Below, piece by piece: positions 51,601 to 63,341 of a DNA stretch of 64,000 nt. The notes under the pieces were generated by a model that made no database searches, was not told the DNA's origin, and saw only the letters and a list, made by a program, of their open reading frames with translations. A program made the position numbers and the translations under genes. Within the stretch, counting starts at the first letter, position 1, and every line of letters begins with the position of its first letter. This DNA is from Bugula neritina (lineage: Eukaryota; Bryozoa; Gymnolaemata; Cheilostomatida; Bugulidae). The stretch covers positions 25,424,126 to 25,488,125 of the forward strand of contig OZ037766.1 of assembly GCA_964035545.1 (NCBI GenBank), given 5' to 3'.

Positions 51601-51725
51601 ATAATTAGATGATTGCATTAGATCAATTCTTAATGAACTATTAATAAATAATTTTTTGATAGCTTACCGAACTATTAAAATTTTCTTTAGTAGGAAGAAG
51701 CTCTAAAACAGGTTGACCACTTGCA
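42672..51725 (-). CDS. CatSper sperm Ca2+ channel auxiliary subunit, delta/epsilon family (5' end not found)
   Basis: Single-pass accessory subunit of the sperm flagellar CatSper channel. Twenty-one exons join in frame (about 856 codons): 51725-51668, 51476-51391, 51302-51215, 50510-50487 (24-nt microexon), 50403-50292, 50044-49857, 49382-49305, 48685-48490, 48157-48071, 47941-47859, 47303-47124, 46577-46464, 46036-45950, 45453-45257, 45057-45004, 44740-44606, 44347-44161, 44049-44010, 43738-43606, 43418-43206, 42900-42672. The N-terminal part is a beta-propeller-like ectodomain (FFVSTDGGNTFSSH, FIVTSDNHLVYGRES). The C-terminal ectodomain has the delta/epsilon signatures LLPGTPSDTAV, FGCPNRTYYSTPF, YVINEITGATKFQYSLTVNA and IVVDHDYSYCDLRAQLAVEV. 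One membrane helix follows (VVMSATLAVGVLIVISVFGA), then a basic, Ser/Thr-rich cytoplasmic tail. Signal peptide and first exons must lie in 51726-53636 or further. CATSPERD versus CATSPERE is unresolved; vertebrate members are about 800-950 aa. Confidence 0.82.
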
Positions 51726-53636
51726 CTATCAAAAAAGCAAATTCGATTAAGTAGATTATTTGTCACAGCATAATTAATTATTCAAAAGATAGCAGCTAAA
51801 AAAATCTTTAAATAACAAAAGATTATCATCTGAGCATCAAAAAACTTTTATTTGCCTCCTCTTCATATTATAGTCTTATTAAATTCATTATACTTATAAT
51901 TATGATTTTAGTCATAACTTTTACTCTTCCTAATTTGTTATGGTAAAATTCAAATTACACTTAGGTTCGGTATTAATATTAATAACTATACTTACTGGTG
52001 TATGAAGTCAAAAATGAACAAGTGGCTTCATCATGATGCACCAACAGCAAAATTCTAATTAGCAAACAATTAAGTAAATGTTTCAAGAATTGAGATGTGT
52101 AACTATAAAAATTAGGTTATGTTTTCAGTTATAGTAATAGTGATAATGATATTGATAAAAAGACAGAAAAATGAAAATTAGGAATTAATAAAATGATTTG
52201 ACTAAGTTTATCATCAATATTTGTGTTTTTTAGGAGAGTTGCAAAATTTTTCGAAGTCATTTACAGACACAGTGAGCTTTTGCTTTTAGGCATAAACACA
52301 GACATGAGCCTATAAAAAAATTTGACTTAGTAAAAATGAATAAATCTAAAATAGACTAGTTGAAGAACTGAGGCATAAACTACTGAGACTGAGGCATAAA
52401 ATACAAATTATCCAACTCAAAAACTATTACTAATTGGTCAGAAGTCGGCATCTACTAAAAGTGTTGTGAAACCTATGGGCTGTTCAAGTATCAATATGAC
52501 TGTGAGACTGAGTATGAATTGAAAAATAAAACTAGCGGTCTTACTCTTAATTAGTTACACTTACAGTTACTGTTAGTGTAATTCGGAGCCAGTGGGAATC
52601 AAATTGAATATAATCATAATGAGACATTCTAAAACAACTTTAAACTAACACATTTAAATTTGGTATAACAACTGGTAATATTGTAGCACTAAATTCAACA
52701 GTACCATTACGATTTAGATTATAAGCAAAACTAAACTGAAACTCACGTTGATAAAAAATTAGATAGCGGACCCAAAAGCTGGTAAAAGCTTGATAAATAC
52801 GACCATAAAACATAATTGAACAATCTTCTCATATTTTCCAAGACATTCATGTGAGATGTGGATGTTTGTGCTGAGCTGAAACATGTATATCACCAACTGC
52901 CCAACAGTTAGATGCCTAAATTTATGGGTTAAGTAGCATTGAAAAATTTACTAACTGCATTGCGTAACGGATATTGCAGTCTGCATTACGAAATAGTCAT
53001 GTCCTTTGTTTACATATTCTCGAAATCGACGACAAATAGCAAAGGGAAAAAAGAAAACATTTACAATCTACAAGAAGACAACTCTGAATGCGACTATATT
53101 TTGGCGTTCTACAAAGATGAGTATACATATAACATACTATTATATTTTAGTACATTCTTCTATTATTCTATCACTATGGCCATCCCAAATATTGCAAAAT
53201 AATATGCTGGTATTCTTGGTTAAAGTTTTACAACAACTGTGTTTTTATAGCACTTCGTATCTCATTTGAAGCTTGAAAGTGAATTTTTTATAAATTAATA
53301 GTCAGAGCAACAAATATAAGCATAATATAAATATTGCAGTATTTTTTGTTTTAGGCTAAAACTAAAAAAAACTCGTAGTTTTTAGTATTTCACTAGCTAG
53401 AATAATTTACTTTTTGGGTAGGTAACCATTTTATAATATAGATTATCTTTGATACTTACTGATTTATGAATAATATTATCATTGCTCTCAGAAAAAAATA
53501 ATAATTTATGAAAATTGCTTTATAGAAAATTTACACCATGCTAAAAATGTTTGTTCTTATTACGAGTAATTAGTGTTATATGAAACAATTGTGACAACAA
53601 GATTTGATAAAACTATGTGTTAATATATATTTATTT
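51726..53636. other. Gap between the CatSper-like gene and the LU-domain gene
   Basis: About 1.9 kb of AT-rich sequence that should carry the missing 5' exons and promoter of the CatSper-like gene plus the 3'UTR of the LU-domain gene. Plus-strand frames at 52939-53269 lack family resemblance and look fortuitous. I could not find a convincing signal-peptide exon. Confidence 0.5.
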
Positions 53637-56600
53637 TCAAATATATAATAACGATAAAAGTGACAAAACACCACACAACAAGTTTATAGGGTTTGATAGT
53701 TTCATAGCTGCTGAATCGCTCCACCATTTTATAGGACGTGTTAAATACTTTTCTTCATAAAGAGTTGAGTTGGTATCATTGAATTCTGCAACTGATAAAA
53801 GCAAATTTTAAAGTACTAAATATTTTAGAAAGTTATCTAATTTTCTGCAAATAATGTCTACTTAAATATAAGTTCTCTGTTGTACAAGTTTTGCAGAAAA
53901 GAAATTTACCACTTTTAAAAACATTTAGAGTGAGTGTGTGTGCAAATGTGCATGTACAAATCATCAAGTTCATTATAAAATTGCTCATATAAGCACAAAG
54001 TCAAGATCACAAAAGCTAAAGACTATACGATGGCCCACTTAACCCTACATAAGCTTGGGTATAGCAACATATAACTGATTGCGCTAATTTTCTATTTACA
54101 CAGCTAGCAATTTACTGTTAAAATCAGATGCATTATAACATCATATTATGTGAAATACAGGAATGCCATTCCTCACCTGCATAAGATTCCCTGAGTTGAT
54201 TTACAAATGGGTTGTTAGATATCTGCTTACGTTTCTTACATCTGTCTCGAAGTTCTGCTTTTTCATTCCTGAAATATTCACAACAGAGTAGCTTTTCCAG
54301 TTTGTAATTTGTTAATTACTTAGTTTGTAAATAGTTCAAAAAGTATTTACTAAAAAAAATAAAATGAAATAGATAAGTTGAATGAAAAACTGCATACTCA
54401 AAAATATTGTGTTCAAGTGAATATTCATGATCACTATAACATGTTAAAATTTAAATAGTAATAGGCTTCAACAGCATAACTAATAAAGTTAAGTAAAGCT
54501 TTTTTCATCATTTTATTGTTTATAAAAGTGAATGTTCTAAACAAAGGATCGTCAATAGACTGTTAGTGAGAAGATAACTCTTGGGTGATGAATATGACTG
54601 CGCTCATTTCGTGAACCAAAAGAAATGATTGAAATTAGGATAATTAAAGTGAGACCAGTACGTACATTAAAGCAGGCTTACCAGCAAGTAGTTGAAATGC
54701 CTGTGCTGTATTTATTACACAGGTGGCCATTACACTGCACTGAACACTGGATAGACTGAGAGTCTGAGAAGTCACAGGAATCTAAAGCTTCAGGATTAAG
54801 AACGTGAGGAAACAGGCTACTTTTACATCCTTTCCATACATCTTTTGTAGAGCGATCTTGAAGGGAGAAAGAACAAGGCTTAAAATATTGGGCATATTAA
54901 ACTTTGAAAAAGACTGAAGAATTCTGTTTTAAACAAATATTACATTTTCCTGGGAAAGCACAAGGGCAAATAGTTTTGTGGCCTATAGTTCTTGATTGTT
55001 CTTAATATTTTTAGCTGTGGTTAAGTTGACCAAAACTTAAATTCTATTATTTGGATAAGCGGCCTTTAAAATGTTTTTGCAAACAGTATTTCAAACACCT
55101 TCTAACAATAATATTGATATCTAAAAGTTTACAGTAGCATTTACATGTATGTACACCTTTATTTACAACAGCAATCCTGACAGAGTTTTATAAACTTTTA
55201 ATAGAAAATTAGGCTAGCAACTTTGCAGTTCTGTTTACAATAAAGAGTAAAAAATCCTGTAAAAATGTTTAAAGAACAAATTAATTTTTAACTACTGATT
55301 GCCCACCTGACATAGCAAGACTTCTCCAAGAAATACATGTGTCGTTACACTTTACAGTATGAATAACTTTCTCAGGGTGAAGGTCGCATTGACTCCCTGC
55401 TTTGCCAACGCAAGAAACACAGTTCACTTCCCATGGAACTGGGGCTTCAGTTACTACAGTAGAATTGAAACTTGCAGCACATACAATCTAAAGCAGTTAT
55501 ATGGTAGTAAAATTAGTTGACAGTTTTGAATTCTGAGGTAGGTGCAGCATGGAGAAAGTGAGGAAAGCCTGTGTTCTAGATTAGAATTTTCTCGAGAGAA
55601 CATAACTTCTTATGCTAAATTTAATTAGCATAAGAAGTTATGTTCTCTCAAGAATTTCAACCAGTGCTTCAAACCAAAATCTATAAAAAAATTTAAAAAA
55701 ATTAGGCTATTTCAAATTCTCCACTACTGCACCTAAACGTGAATTCTGCTATATTAAAGCAAACATTTATAAGTATGTATTATATTCTGTACTGTAGAGT
55801 GATAGTGTAGTCACAGCTATTTAGTTTCAACAGTCGAAATGCACGCAGTCCTTGAAATGAAACTGCAGGTGGTAGACTTACCAGGTTCTGGATCAGAGCA
55901 GTTTGCTGCTGGCTCAATGTCACATGACTGAAACTCTGCCTGACAGCCCCTACAGATAGAAACTTTAGTAAATAAATCATATTGATATATACAAAGCACT
56001 TCCCTAGTTTTGCTAATCACAGGAGCAAAATTTATAACATTGATTGATTAAACTCTAGTTTCCAAACGTTAGGTTATTCAGGTTTGTGTTGAACTATTGC
56101 ATAGTTAGTGGCAAATATTTAGCCTTGGAAAATTTTTTTTGATATCAATTTATCATGTGAAAACAGTTGCAATTGATTTACTTCACAACAGCTTCAAATA
56201 AAGAATTCGATTAAACCAAAATGCATCACTATAATATACCCATTTATTTTGTTATACAAAGTCAAAAGCAAAAACATCACAAATGCTGACTATAATCCAA
56301 ATATTTATTACCGCCACCCTTAATACTTTCCCTTTTGAACAGAGTGGATACAAAAAAATGTTGACTCACCAACAGCGTGGTATTCCAGTACCATTTTGAT
56401 TACATCTATGCCCATCATCACATAGGGTGGAACACTGAACAAAAAAGTTATCATACGCACAACCATCCTTGGCCAGTTCTGGTAATAAACTAGGAAATAC
56501 GGTGTCGCCACACCCTCTGTAAATTGTTCTCAAAGCCCTGCCTGTAAAAAGAGCAGTTTACAGTCTATACTGTATTTTACCACTTTATGTCATGACACGT

Positions 56601-57537
56601 AGTATGTATGTGCGACAAAGCATATCATATAAACACCTGCATTGCCAGAAGATATATCAAACGCTATAAAAAACAAGTTGCAATTTCCAACAGTTTATAA
56701 ACTCAGCATAACGATTAAGATGTACTTTTCACCTGAATTACACCATATCCTTCATGTAATACAACGGCTTACATGGGTTTACAATGTTCTCCAGGTAATA
56801 AATGAACTTAACTGTACTATACAGTTTCCTTCAGGTAACACAACAGCTTATCTGTATTATGCAATGTACCCTTCATGTAATACAACAGCTTACCTGTGTT
56901 ATACAATGTCCTCCAAGTAATACAAGAACCTCTACACTGTACTGTATGTGGCAAACTAAGAGGATCAACGTCACAAGGATCTCCACTGTTACCTTGACAT
57001 AAAGTGCAGTTGAGGTCATATCCTCTGTATGATGGTAACTTGGAGTATATTTGACCAGATGACTCTGAAAACAATGGCAAAATAATAAAATATAACATAA
57101 TGTGTGTGTGTTGTGTTGAATGTGTATTACTTCCTTTACTGCAAATGTTTGCTAGAACCAGTGCTATCAAAACTGTAATTGGAAACTATAAAGCTAATTC
57201 TTTCCATTTGCAAAAAAAGGCTTCAAGTTCAAACTCTGAAAATATTTTTGAAAATCCTTATTGTTGTAAACATATTAGTTGAGTTTAATGAATTTTTGAG
57301 AATAACAATATAAATTAAAGATTACTTTTCCAAGCTGTTAATATTATTAGGCATATGTGAAAATAATACGAAAATGACTAACTGCTATAATTTTACAAGT
57401 CAAAAGATAGCCAATTTTTAGTGAGATTAAAATATCCTTTAATTAGCTTAACTGTTAACTCAAGTTATGGCTTATGGTGTGAACATACACTTACCTTTCA
57501 TCCCCACCAACAAAACCACGCATGATATCAGCAGCAT
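53637..57537 (-). CDS. Secreted, probably GPI-anchored protein with two tandem Ly6/uPAR-like cysteine modules (338 aa)
   Basis: Eight exons: 57537-57495, 57064-56894, 56541-56370, 55949-55882, 55453-55307, 54856-54682, 54268-54177, 53785-53637 (1017 nt, all phases consistent). The first exon is a signal peptide (MLLISCVVLLVG). Module 1 (about 33-130) and module 2 (about 158-260) align in series. They share NCxxC, a C-D-x-x-P segment, HTVxC...C-I-[ST]-W-R (QCRGSCITWRT versus KCNDTCISWRS), the GC at the start of each second exon's core, a C-x-x-x-C before CN, and the ending CNQNGTGIPRCCW versus CNKYSTGISTTCW. This spacing fits three-finger Ly6/uPAR (LU) folds. A short cysteine-containing linker and a basic stretch (RDRCKKRKQ) separate these from the tail. 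The C-terminus SDSAAMKLSNPINLLCGVLS plus a few hydrophobics looks like a GPI-attachment signal. LU proteins serve in adhesion, gamete recognition or receptor modulation; the ligand cannot be inferred. Confidence 0.86.
55589..55654. repeat. Near-perfect hairpin in an intron of the LU-domain gene
   Basis: A 24-bp perfect inverted repeat (arms 55595-55618 and 55625-55648) with a 6-base loop, extended outwards by about six further pairs with one mismatch. It lies between the exons at 55949-55882 and 55453-55307. No tail or target duplication is evident. Confidence 0.85.
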
Positions 57538-58739
57538 GTTTAGAATCTGTCTAAACTTAGCTGGGCAGAACTAAGTTCTTCTAAGAAGTCAGTTAAGTGC
57601 AATATTATACCATTGCCACTGCTTATCCACTGGGTATGGGTAATGAGATTGAAGTTTCATCCACGAACCTGGCTCTTCATTTCCATGGCAACCGCCAACT
57701 ACCCATACAACTGGTTGATGGCGGCATAACCATTATTTCTATGACCAATGAATAATTGATTATAAATCTATAGGGCTTATGATAAAGTTAAATATTCATG
57801 ATAACACTAGAACAAATGACGTTATTGAAACATATATAATAAAATACAGAGCATATAGTTACATATCCATAGCAGCCTAAGCCAGAAGGATACATCTAAA
57901 AGACCATAGCTAGCTGCTGAAACCTGTAACCTACAGTAAAATTGAGGAAACCGATAAATCATTAGGAAATGAATTGTCAACGGAGCTGTCAAAATTCCAG
58001 CGATAGTTTAACGAAGCATGGCAGGCCTGTAGTCAACAACATTGTATTTATAGATTTGATGATTAATTATCAATTTATCAACAAAGAAAAAAAAAACTAG
58101 AATATATAACTTTTTGACTCATATATTATATATATCAAGTGTTTATTTTGAAGAGAGATGTTAAGGTAGTAGTAGTAAGTTAAGGTAATGCAGAGGTGCC
58201 GTTAAATAGCTAGAGTTCTAGCCAACATTCATAGCATGAAATGTTATATTTAAGTGGGAGATAATAGTCGAAAATCAAACTCCAAATTTTCAACCTAAGC
58301 TGAACAAAACCCATTGCAACTTGCATGAGAAGCGAGAAGTGAAGTTGAAACTATTTGAGAAGGTTAGGGAACAAAATAGTATATAGCATTAACTACTGCT
58401 AGTAGTGATGATACTATGCAGCGGCACACCATGCTTTAGAGTTTAGATGCTATCAGTACCTATACAAACAAGCATGACAAAAAAACATAATAATTATAGA
58501 TTCATTTTAACAATTATAACATGCACTAATCGCAAATTTAAGTATAGAATAGCAATAGTGTTAGCTCACAAGTTACCATATTAAAAGCAGCTACATGTTT
58601 TTCACTCCGCATCATTAATTATGTTGATATAATAATATAAATCAAGTTCCTATTACAGGCAATCAACCTATATTTCAATTTGGAGTATTATTTGTTATAT
58701 TTTTGATATTCAAAAAATATACCTTTTTTTTCTGCCATC

Positions 58740-58858
58740 CCAGGTCATCTCAATTGTAGAACGAGATAGTTTGTATCAAATAATTTTGCCCCACTGGGAT
58801 TCGAACTCAAGACCTCCAGCTTGCAAGCAGACACACTAACCGTCACACCTCTTGGGTA
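58740..58858 (-). mobile_element. tRNA-derived SINE (partial or uncertain ends)
   Basis: On the minus strand GGTGTGACGGTTAGTGTGTC (box A region), CTTGCAAGC (anticodon-arm-like) and GAGTTCGAATCCCAG (box B) form a degenerate tRNA head at about 58786-58852. The rest of the element runs towards 58740. It differs from the SINE copies at 13822 and 15962, so it is another family. Clear target duplications were not found. It is not an intact tRNA gene, since the arms do not pair properly. Confidence 0.7.
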
Positions 58859-60104
58859 ATCACAACACTACAGTCTGAAAAAGAGAGTGACCAGCACAAT
58901 TTCTCATATGTTATTGTTGAGGTTATTCTACCCATTCAACTCATGTTCGCCATACCAAACCTTATGAGGTGCTCTGAAGCAAGTATATCAAGGTAGTCTG
59001 TACTCTGTTATGTGTCCAGGTGTAATAATTATGTTATAAAACACTTTTTAGATTCCTATTATATTCTTGATATCAAACTAAATAAGACAAGTTTGCTTCA
59101 TTAGAGCAAGTCTTATGAAGCTATGGTGTTTCTCTGGCTATCAACTGTTGCAAACTTTCCATTTTAGTCATAAAATATTTCTTTAAAACTCTTGCAGGTT
59201 CTATAGCCATGCATTTGTTTGCATATTTGCACTTGTGATGGCTTTCCTGAAACACCCTGCCATATTGCACGGTATGAGCTACAGATAAATTACAACCACT
59301 CACCCATGCATGGAGAGAAGTGTGCTCTATATGCAATTCTAGTAATTGTTTTCAGATTTTAATTAAGTTGTCATATATAAACATATTGATCTTTCAGCTG
59401 TTTGATAAATGAACTAACTATTTACATCAAACTATTTCAACTAATACTTTGAAAAACTGAGAAATGCTCTTATAGCATCTGGCCACTACATGATGTTTGT
59501 GCCGTTAGCCTAAGCATAAGTGTTACATTGCAGTTTAGATTGATGTAGCTCCGTATACGTGATGCAAGATGTATTTTGTTGCTAAACAAAAGCCAACCCA
59601 ATCTCTAGAGTTGATGGTTGTGAAATAAAAAGCGGTAGTTAAAATTTTCTAAGCAATGAAGTCTAGTGAAAGAGATATATCTGGCCATAATCTTAATAAA
59701 ATCTATTCTACATACTCATATTTCATAAGGCTTTTCTGTTAGAAATCATATTATAATTAATTTATATAGAAAGTTTTTGACTTATAGAGCAAGGCAGTGG
59801 CAAACGTTAAAGGTATGTTTTAACATCGTTGTGCAGTGTTAGGCATGTTCACATAAATTAGACTGTGATCTACAGTTCTATTGGGTATTTATCCTACACA
59901 CAATAAAGTTCCTATACATGTCAGAACAAAGTAAAATGTCATTTTACATGAAATATCTCGAATACTTTTGAAGTCTAGGGCGCATAGAGTCGATATGTTT
60001 GCTAGAAAAATAAGTAAAGATAACTTATACTGGTGTGATGGGATGATGAAAAGTGAAAAGTAGCAGTGGGGCTACATAAAGAAATCCCTTTGGTGGCAGT
60101 AACT

Positions 60105-60590
60105 ATTGTGTGTATCATTTGACCTCAAGCTATGATTGTATCACATATTGCAAGCAGTGTGGTATATTAAGAGTGTTGCCATTAGCAAATCTTACGGAAT
60201 CATATGGGCGCCATTATGCCGAGATTGTACCGCGAGTTTATATAAGTTATAAAGGAAAAATTTTGCCACTTTTGTTATTTTATTTTTTTTCTATTTTATG
60301 TGTACATTTTTTTTAATTTTGTTTATTGGTAAAGTTTTCAAACACATTTTTAATGCACATAAAATTAAAAGAAAAATTAAAACTCAATCATGCACATAAA
60401 TACAAAGCTATAAAGTTAAAGCTTCGCTGTGATTACAATGTGAATATGAATTGAATAATGCTTGCAATAACCATTATACACAAAATACGCTACAGTTGCT
60501 ATAAATGTAAGACTAGTTAATTGGATGCAAATAGGCACGGTAATACTACTTAATTTATGCTATTTTTGAATTTTGTAGTAAATATTTGGC

Positions 60591-60632
<42 letters not shown>

Positions 60633-61460
60633 ATATATATTATTATATATATATATATATATTATTATATATATATATATATATATATATGAATATATAA
60701 TATTATTATATATATATAATATATAATATTATTATATGTATATATATATATATTATATATAATATCATTATATATAATGTATATAATTTAATATATAATA
60801 TAATAATATATTATATATGATATTATTATATATATAATATATAATATAATAATATATTTTATATATTATATATGATATTATTATATATATATAATATATA
60901 TATATAATATAATATTATAATATAATAATATATTATATATGATATTATTATATATATAATATATAATATAATAATATATTTTATATATTATATATGATAT
61001 TATTATATATATATAATATATATATATAATATAATATATAATATAATATTATAATATAATAATATATTATATATGATATTATATATATAATATATATAAT
61101 ATAATATATAATATATTAATATATAATATATTATTATAATATATATATTATATATAATATTATTATACTTGTATAATATATTATATATATAATATAATAT
61201 AATATATATTAATATATAATATATTATTATAATATATATATATATTATAAATAATATAATATAATAATATATATTATATGATATTATATATATATAATAT
61301 ATATATATAATATAATATATAATATAATAATATATTATATTATTATATTATATAATATATTATTATAATATATATATTATATATAATATTAATATGCTTA
61401 TATAATATATATATATAATATAACAATATATTATATAAAAATATATAATATATTATTATA

Positions 61461-61536
<76 letters not shown>

Positions 61537-62012
61537 CATGCCGAATATTTACTACAAATTTCAAAAATAGCATAAATTAAATAGTATTACCGTGCTTATT
61601 TGCATCCAATTTACTAGTCTTACATTTATAGCAACTGTAACGTATTTTGTGTAAAATGGTTATTGCAAGCATTATTCAATTCATATTCACATTGTAATCA
61701 CAGCGAAGCTTAAACTTTATAGCTTTGTATTTACGTGCATGATTAAGTTTTGATTATTTTTAAAATTTTATATGTATTGAAAATATGTTTAAAAACTTTA
61801 CCAATAAACAAAACTAAAAAAAATGGACACATAATATAAAAAAAAAAATAAAATCACAAAAGTGGCAAAATTTTTCCTTTATAACTTATATAAACTCGCG
61901 GTACCATTAGCGACATAATGATTTTTCATGGTTTAAAGTCAACACTCTTAATATACCACACTGATTGCAAGAAGGTGTCCCTTGACATTATGCCATTGAC
62001 TTTGAGGTAAAT
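60105..62012. repeat. Fold-back element: about 450-bp inverted arms around an AT core
   Basis: Left arm about 60105-60597 and right arm about 61532-62012 are reverse complements with moderate divergence and some indels. For example GTGGTATATTAAGAGTGTTG at 60159 has its complement near 61940, and GCACGGTAATACTACTTAAT near 60535 has its complement at about 61575-61594. The arms enclose about 930 bp of AT/ATT repeats. No transposase frame is present. Confidence 0.9.
60598..61531. repeat. (AT)n / (ATATATTATT)n core of the fold-back element
   Basis: Pure A/T sequence for almost the entire length, made of (AT)n at both ends and higher-order units such as ATATATGATATTATTATATA in the middle, repeated several times. 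Only a handful of G or C bases occur. Confidence 0.95.
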
Positions 62013-62428
62013 GCTGTGTAAGCAGCCGCCCACAGCTGCTGCCAGTGTTAACAATCAACATTGTACTGTAGCAGAAGGATTCTTTATAAATGGTTTATAT
62101 TATTGTTGTCATATCATTCTATGTGATATAAGTCATAGAGGTAGTATACTATTCTCTGTATACAGGTAATTGTTATTGATATTTATACTCATCTTTGCCA
62201 ATTTATTTTTGGTGATACTCTGCATCCATTGAGCATTTTATTATTGAAGAATACAATAAAACATTTTTAATTTTAAAGATTTTTTGTACGTCAAAGAATT
62301 TCTAAAAAAGTATATGTTTTTACAAAATAGGCTGCAGTTAGTTAGTTTTTCACAAATGGTAAATATTTCATTAAATGAGTTAATTTCTTTTTATCATGTT
62401 ATGTAGTATTGAGTGTTGCTCTCAAACA

Positions 62429-63341
62429 ATGGATAAATTAGAAGGAAGAATGTACAGAAGTGAATACAGTCTGAGAATTAAACCTGGAAAATTAAATCCT
62501 GCACTACTAGGGCACCACGAGGCCCAAATACGAGATAATCAAAAGAGAAATAAATTGCAAGTAAAAAGAACCGTAAATGTGCAAAAGGTAGCACCAACTA
62601 CAGTAAGCATTCAAAAAGCAGCACCAATCAAAGCAAATCTGCAGAAAGCAGTACCAACTACAGCACACCTTCAAAAAGCAGAACCAACCACAACAAACAG
62701 GCAGAAAATCCTCAAAGCTGATTCACCAACAAATAAGCTGATAGTAAACACCAGCTGTAGAGCAGTCAGATCTCCAATTTCAACTGCACTGAGTCCAACT
62801 GGACCAACTGCAGGCAGAGTGGTGGATACAAGCACTTCTGTTAGACGGTACGGCTTGTTTGGTCCCAACACAGCACCATTTTGGGAGTACTACATTGACG
62901 TACCAGGTATGCTACATGCTGCTTTATGTTTAGTTTTATCAGTCTCAATTTGTCAAAAATTTGGTTAATATTTCATAGCAAAATCATCTTTTTGCAATAT
63001 CTAGGAAGAATTTTACAATCAAATGTTTATTATAATTAGCCTGACCAATAAATGAATATACTTTAGTTATTGTAAATTATCTATTAGCAGAAAGCAGGAG
63101 ATGAACTTGAATTTATGAGCTAATAATAATTAGGGATGTTAATGATAAGTTAAATTCAAGTAGAGGAGGGTTGATAGGGTTAAGGTGTAGACAATTGACA
63201 CTTCCTTATAATACATATAGTTGGTCTTATAGAGTTTTCCATTTTATAAAGGACTCATACAAATACCAAAAGAAGCCCCAAGCTGGAGAGTTTCCTTGAT
63301 GCAAAAGAAGAACTGTGAGATAATACACGCGTACATGGCAA
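62429..63341 (+). CDS. 5' part of an unknown gene with short Gln-Lys-Ala-x-Pro-Thr-Thr repeats
   Basis: Exon 1 runs from ATG at 62429 to a donor at 62907 (CCAG|GTATGC), 159 codons in phase 1; an in-frame ATG at 62396 is an alternative start. A likely second exon, 63252-63341 (acceptor ATTTTATAAAG, donor GTAAAC), restores frame and codes GLIQIPKEAPSWRVSLMQKK and more. The protein begins MDKLEGRMYRSEYSLRIKPG, has about four imperfect 11-residue repeats of the type NLQKAVPTTAH at residues 48-95, then a Ser/Thr-rich linker, and a Tyr/Trp-bearing stretch (RRYGLFGPNTAPFWEYYID) that looks conserved. No signal peptide or membrane segment. I do not recognise the family; downstream exons would be beyond the window. 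Confidence 0.55.

Larger units (their letters stand above)
57538..62395. other. Intergenic region with SINE and fold-back repeat
   Basis: About 4.9 kb between the divergent LU-domain gene (minus) and the next plus-strand gene. 57538-58700 is AT-rich with no coding signal and should contain the LU-gene promoter. A SINE lies near 58740-58860. 58860-60100 shows only short chance frames. 60105-62012 is a fold-back element, and 62013-62395 should hold the promoter or 5'UTR of the gene at 62429. Confidence 0.6.

Noticed and set aside
52939-53269. Two overlapping 87-codon plus-strand frames
   Set aside because: Low-complexity residues, no family resemblance, and the neighbouring real genes are on the other strand.
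55454-55487. Upstream acceptor at 55488 for the second LU module exon
   Set aside because: Using it breaks the reading frame; the acceptor at 55454-55455, with a better pyrimidine tract, keeps phase.
58786-58852. Possible tRNA gene on the minus strand
   Set aside because: Box A and box B are present, but the cloverleaf arms do not pair well and the sequence continues into a SINE-like body.
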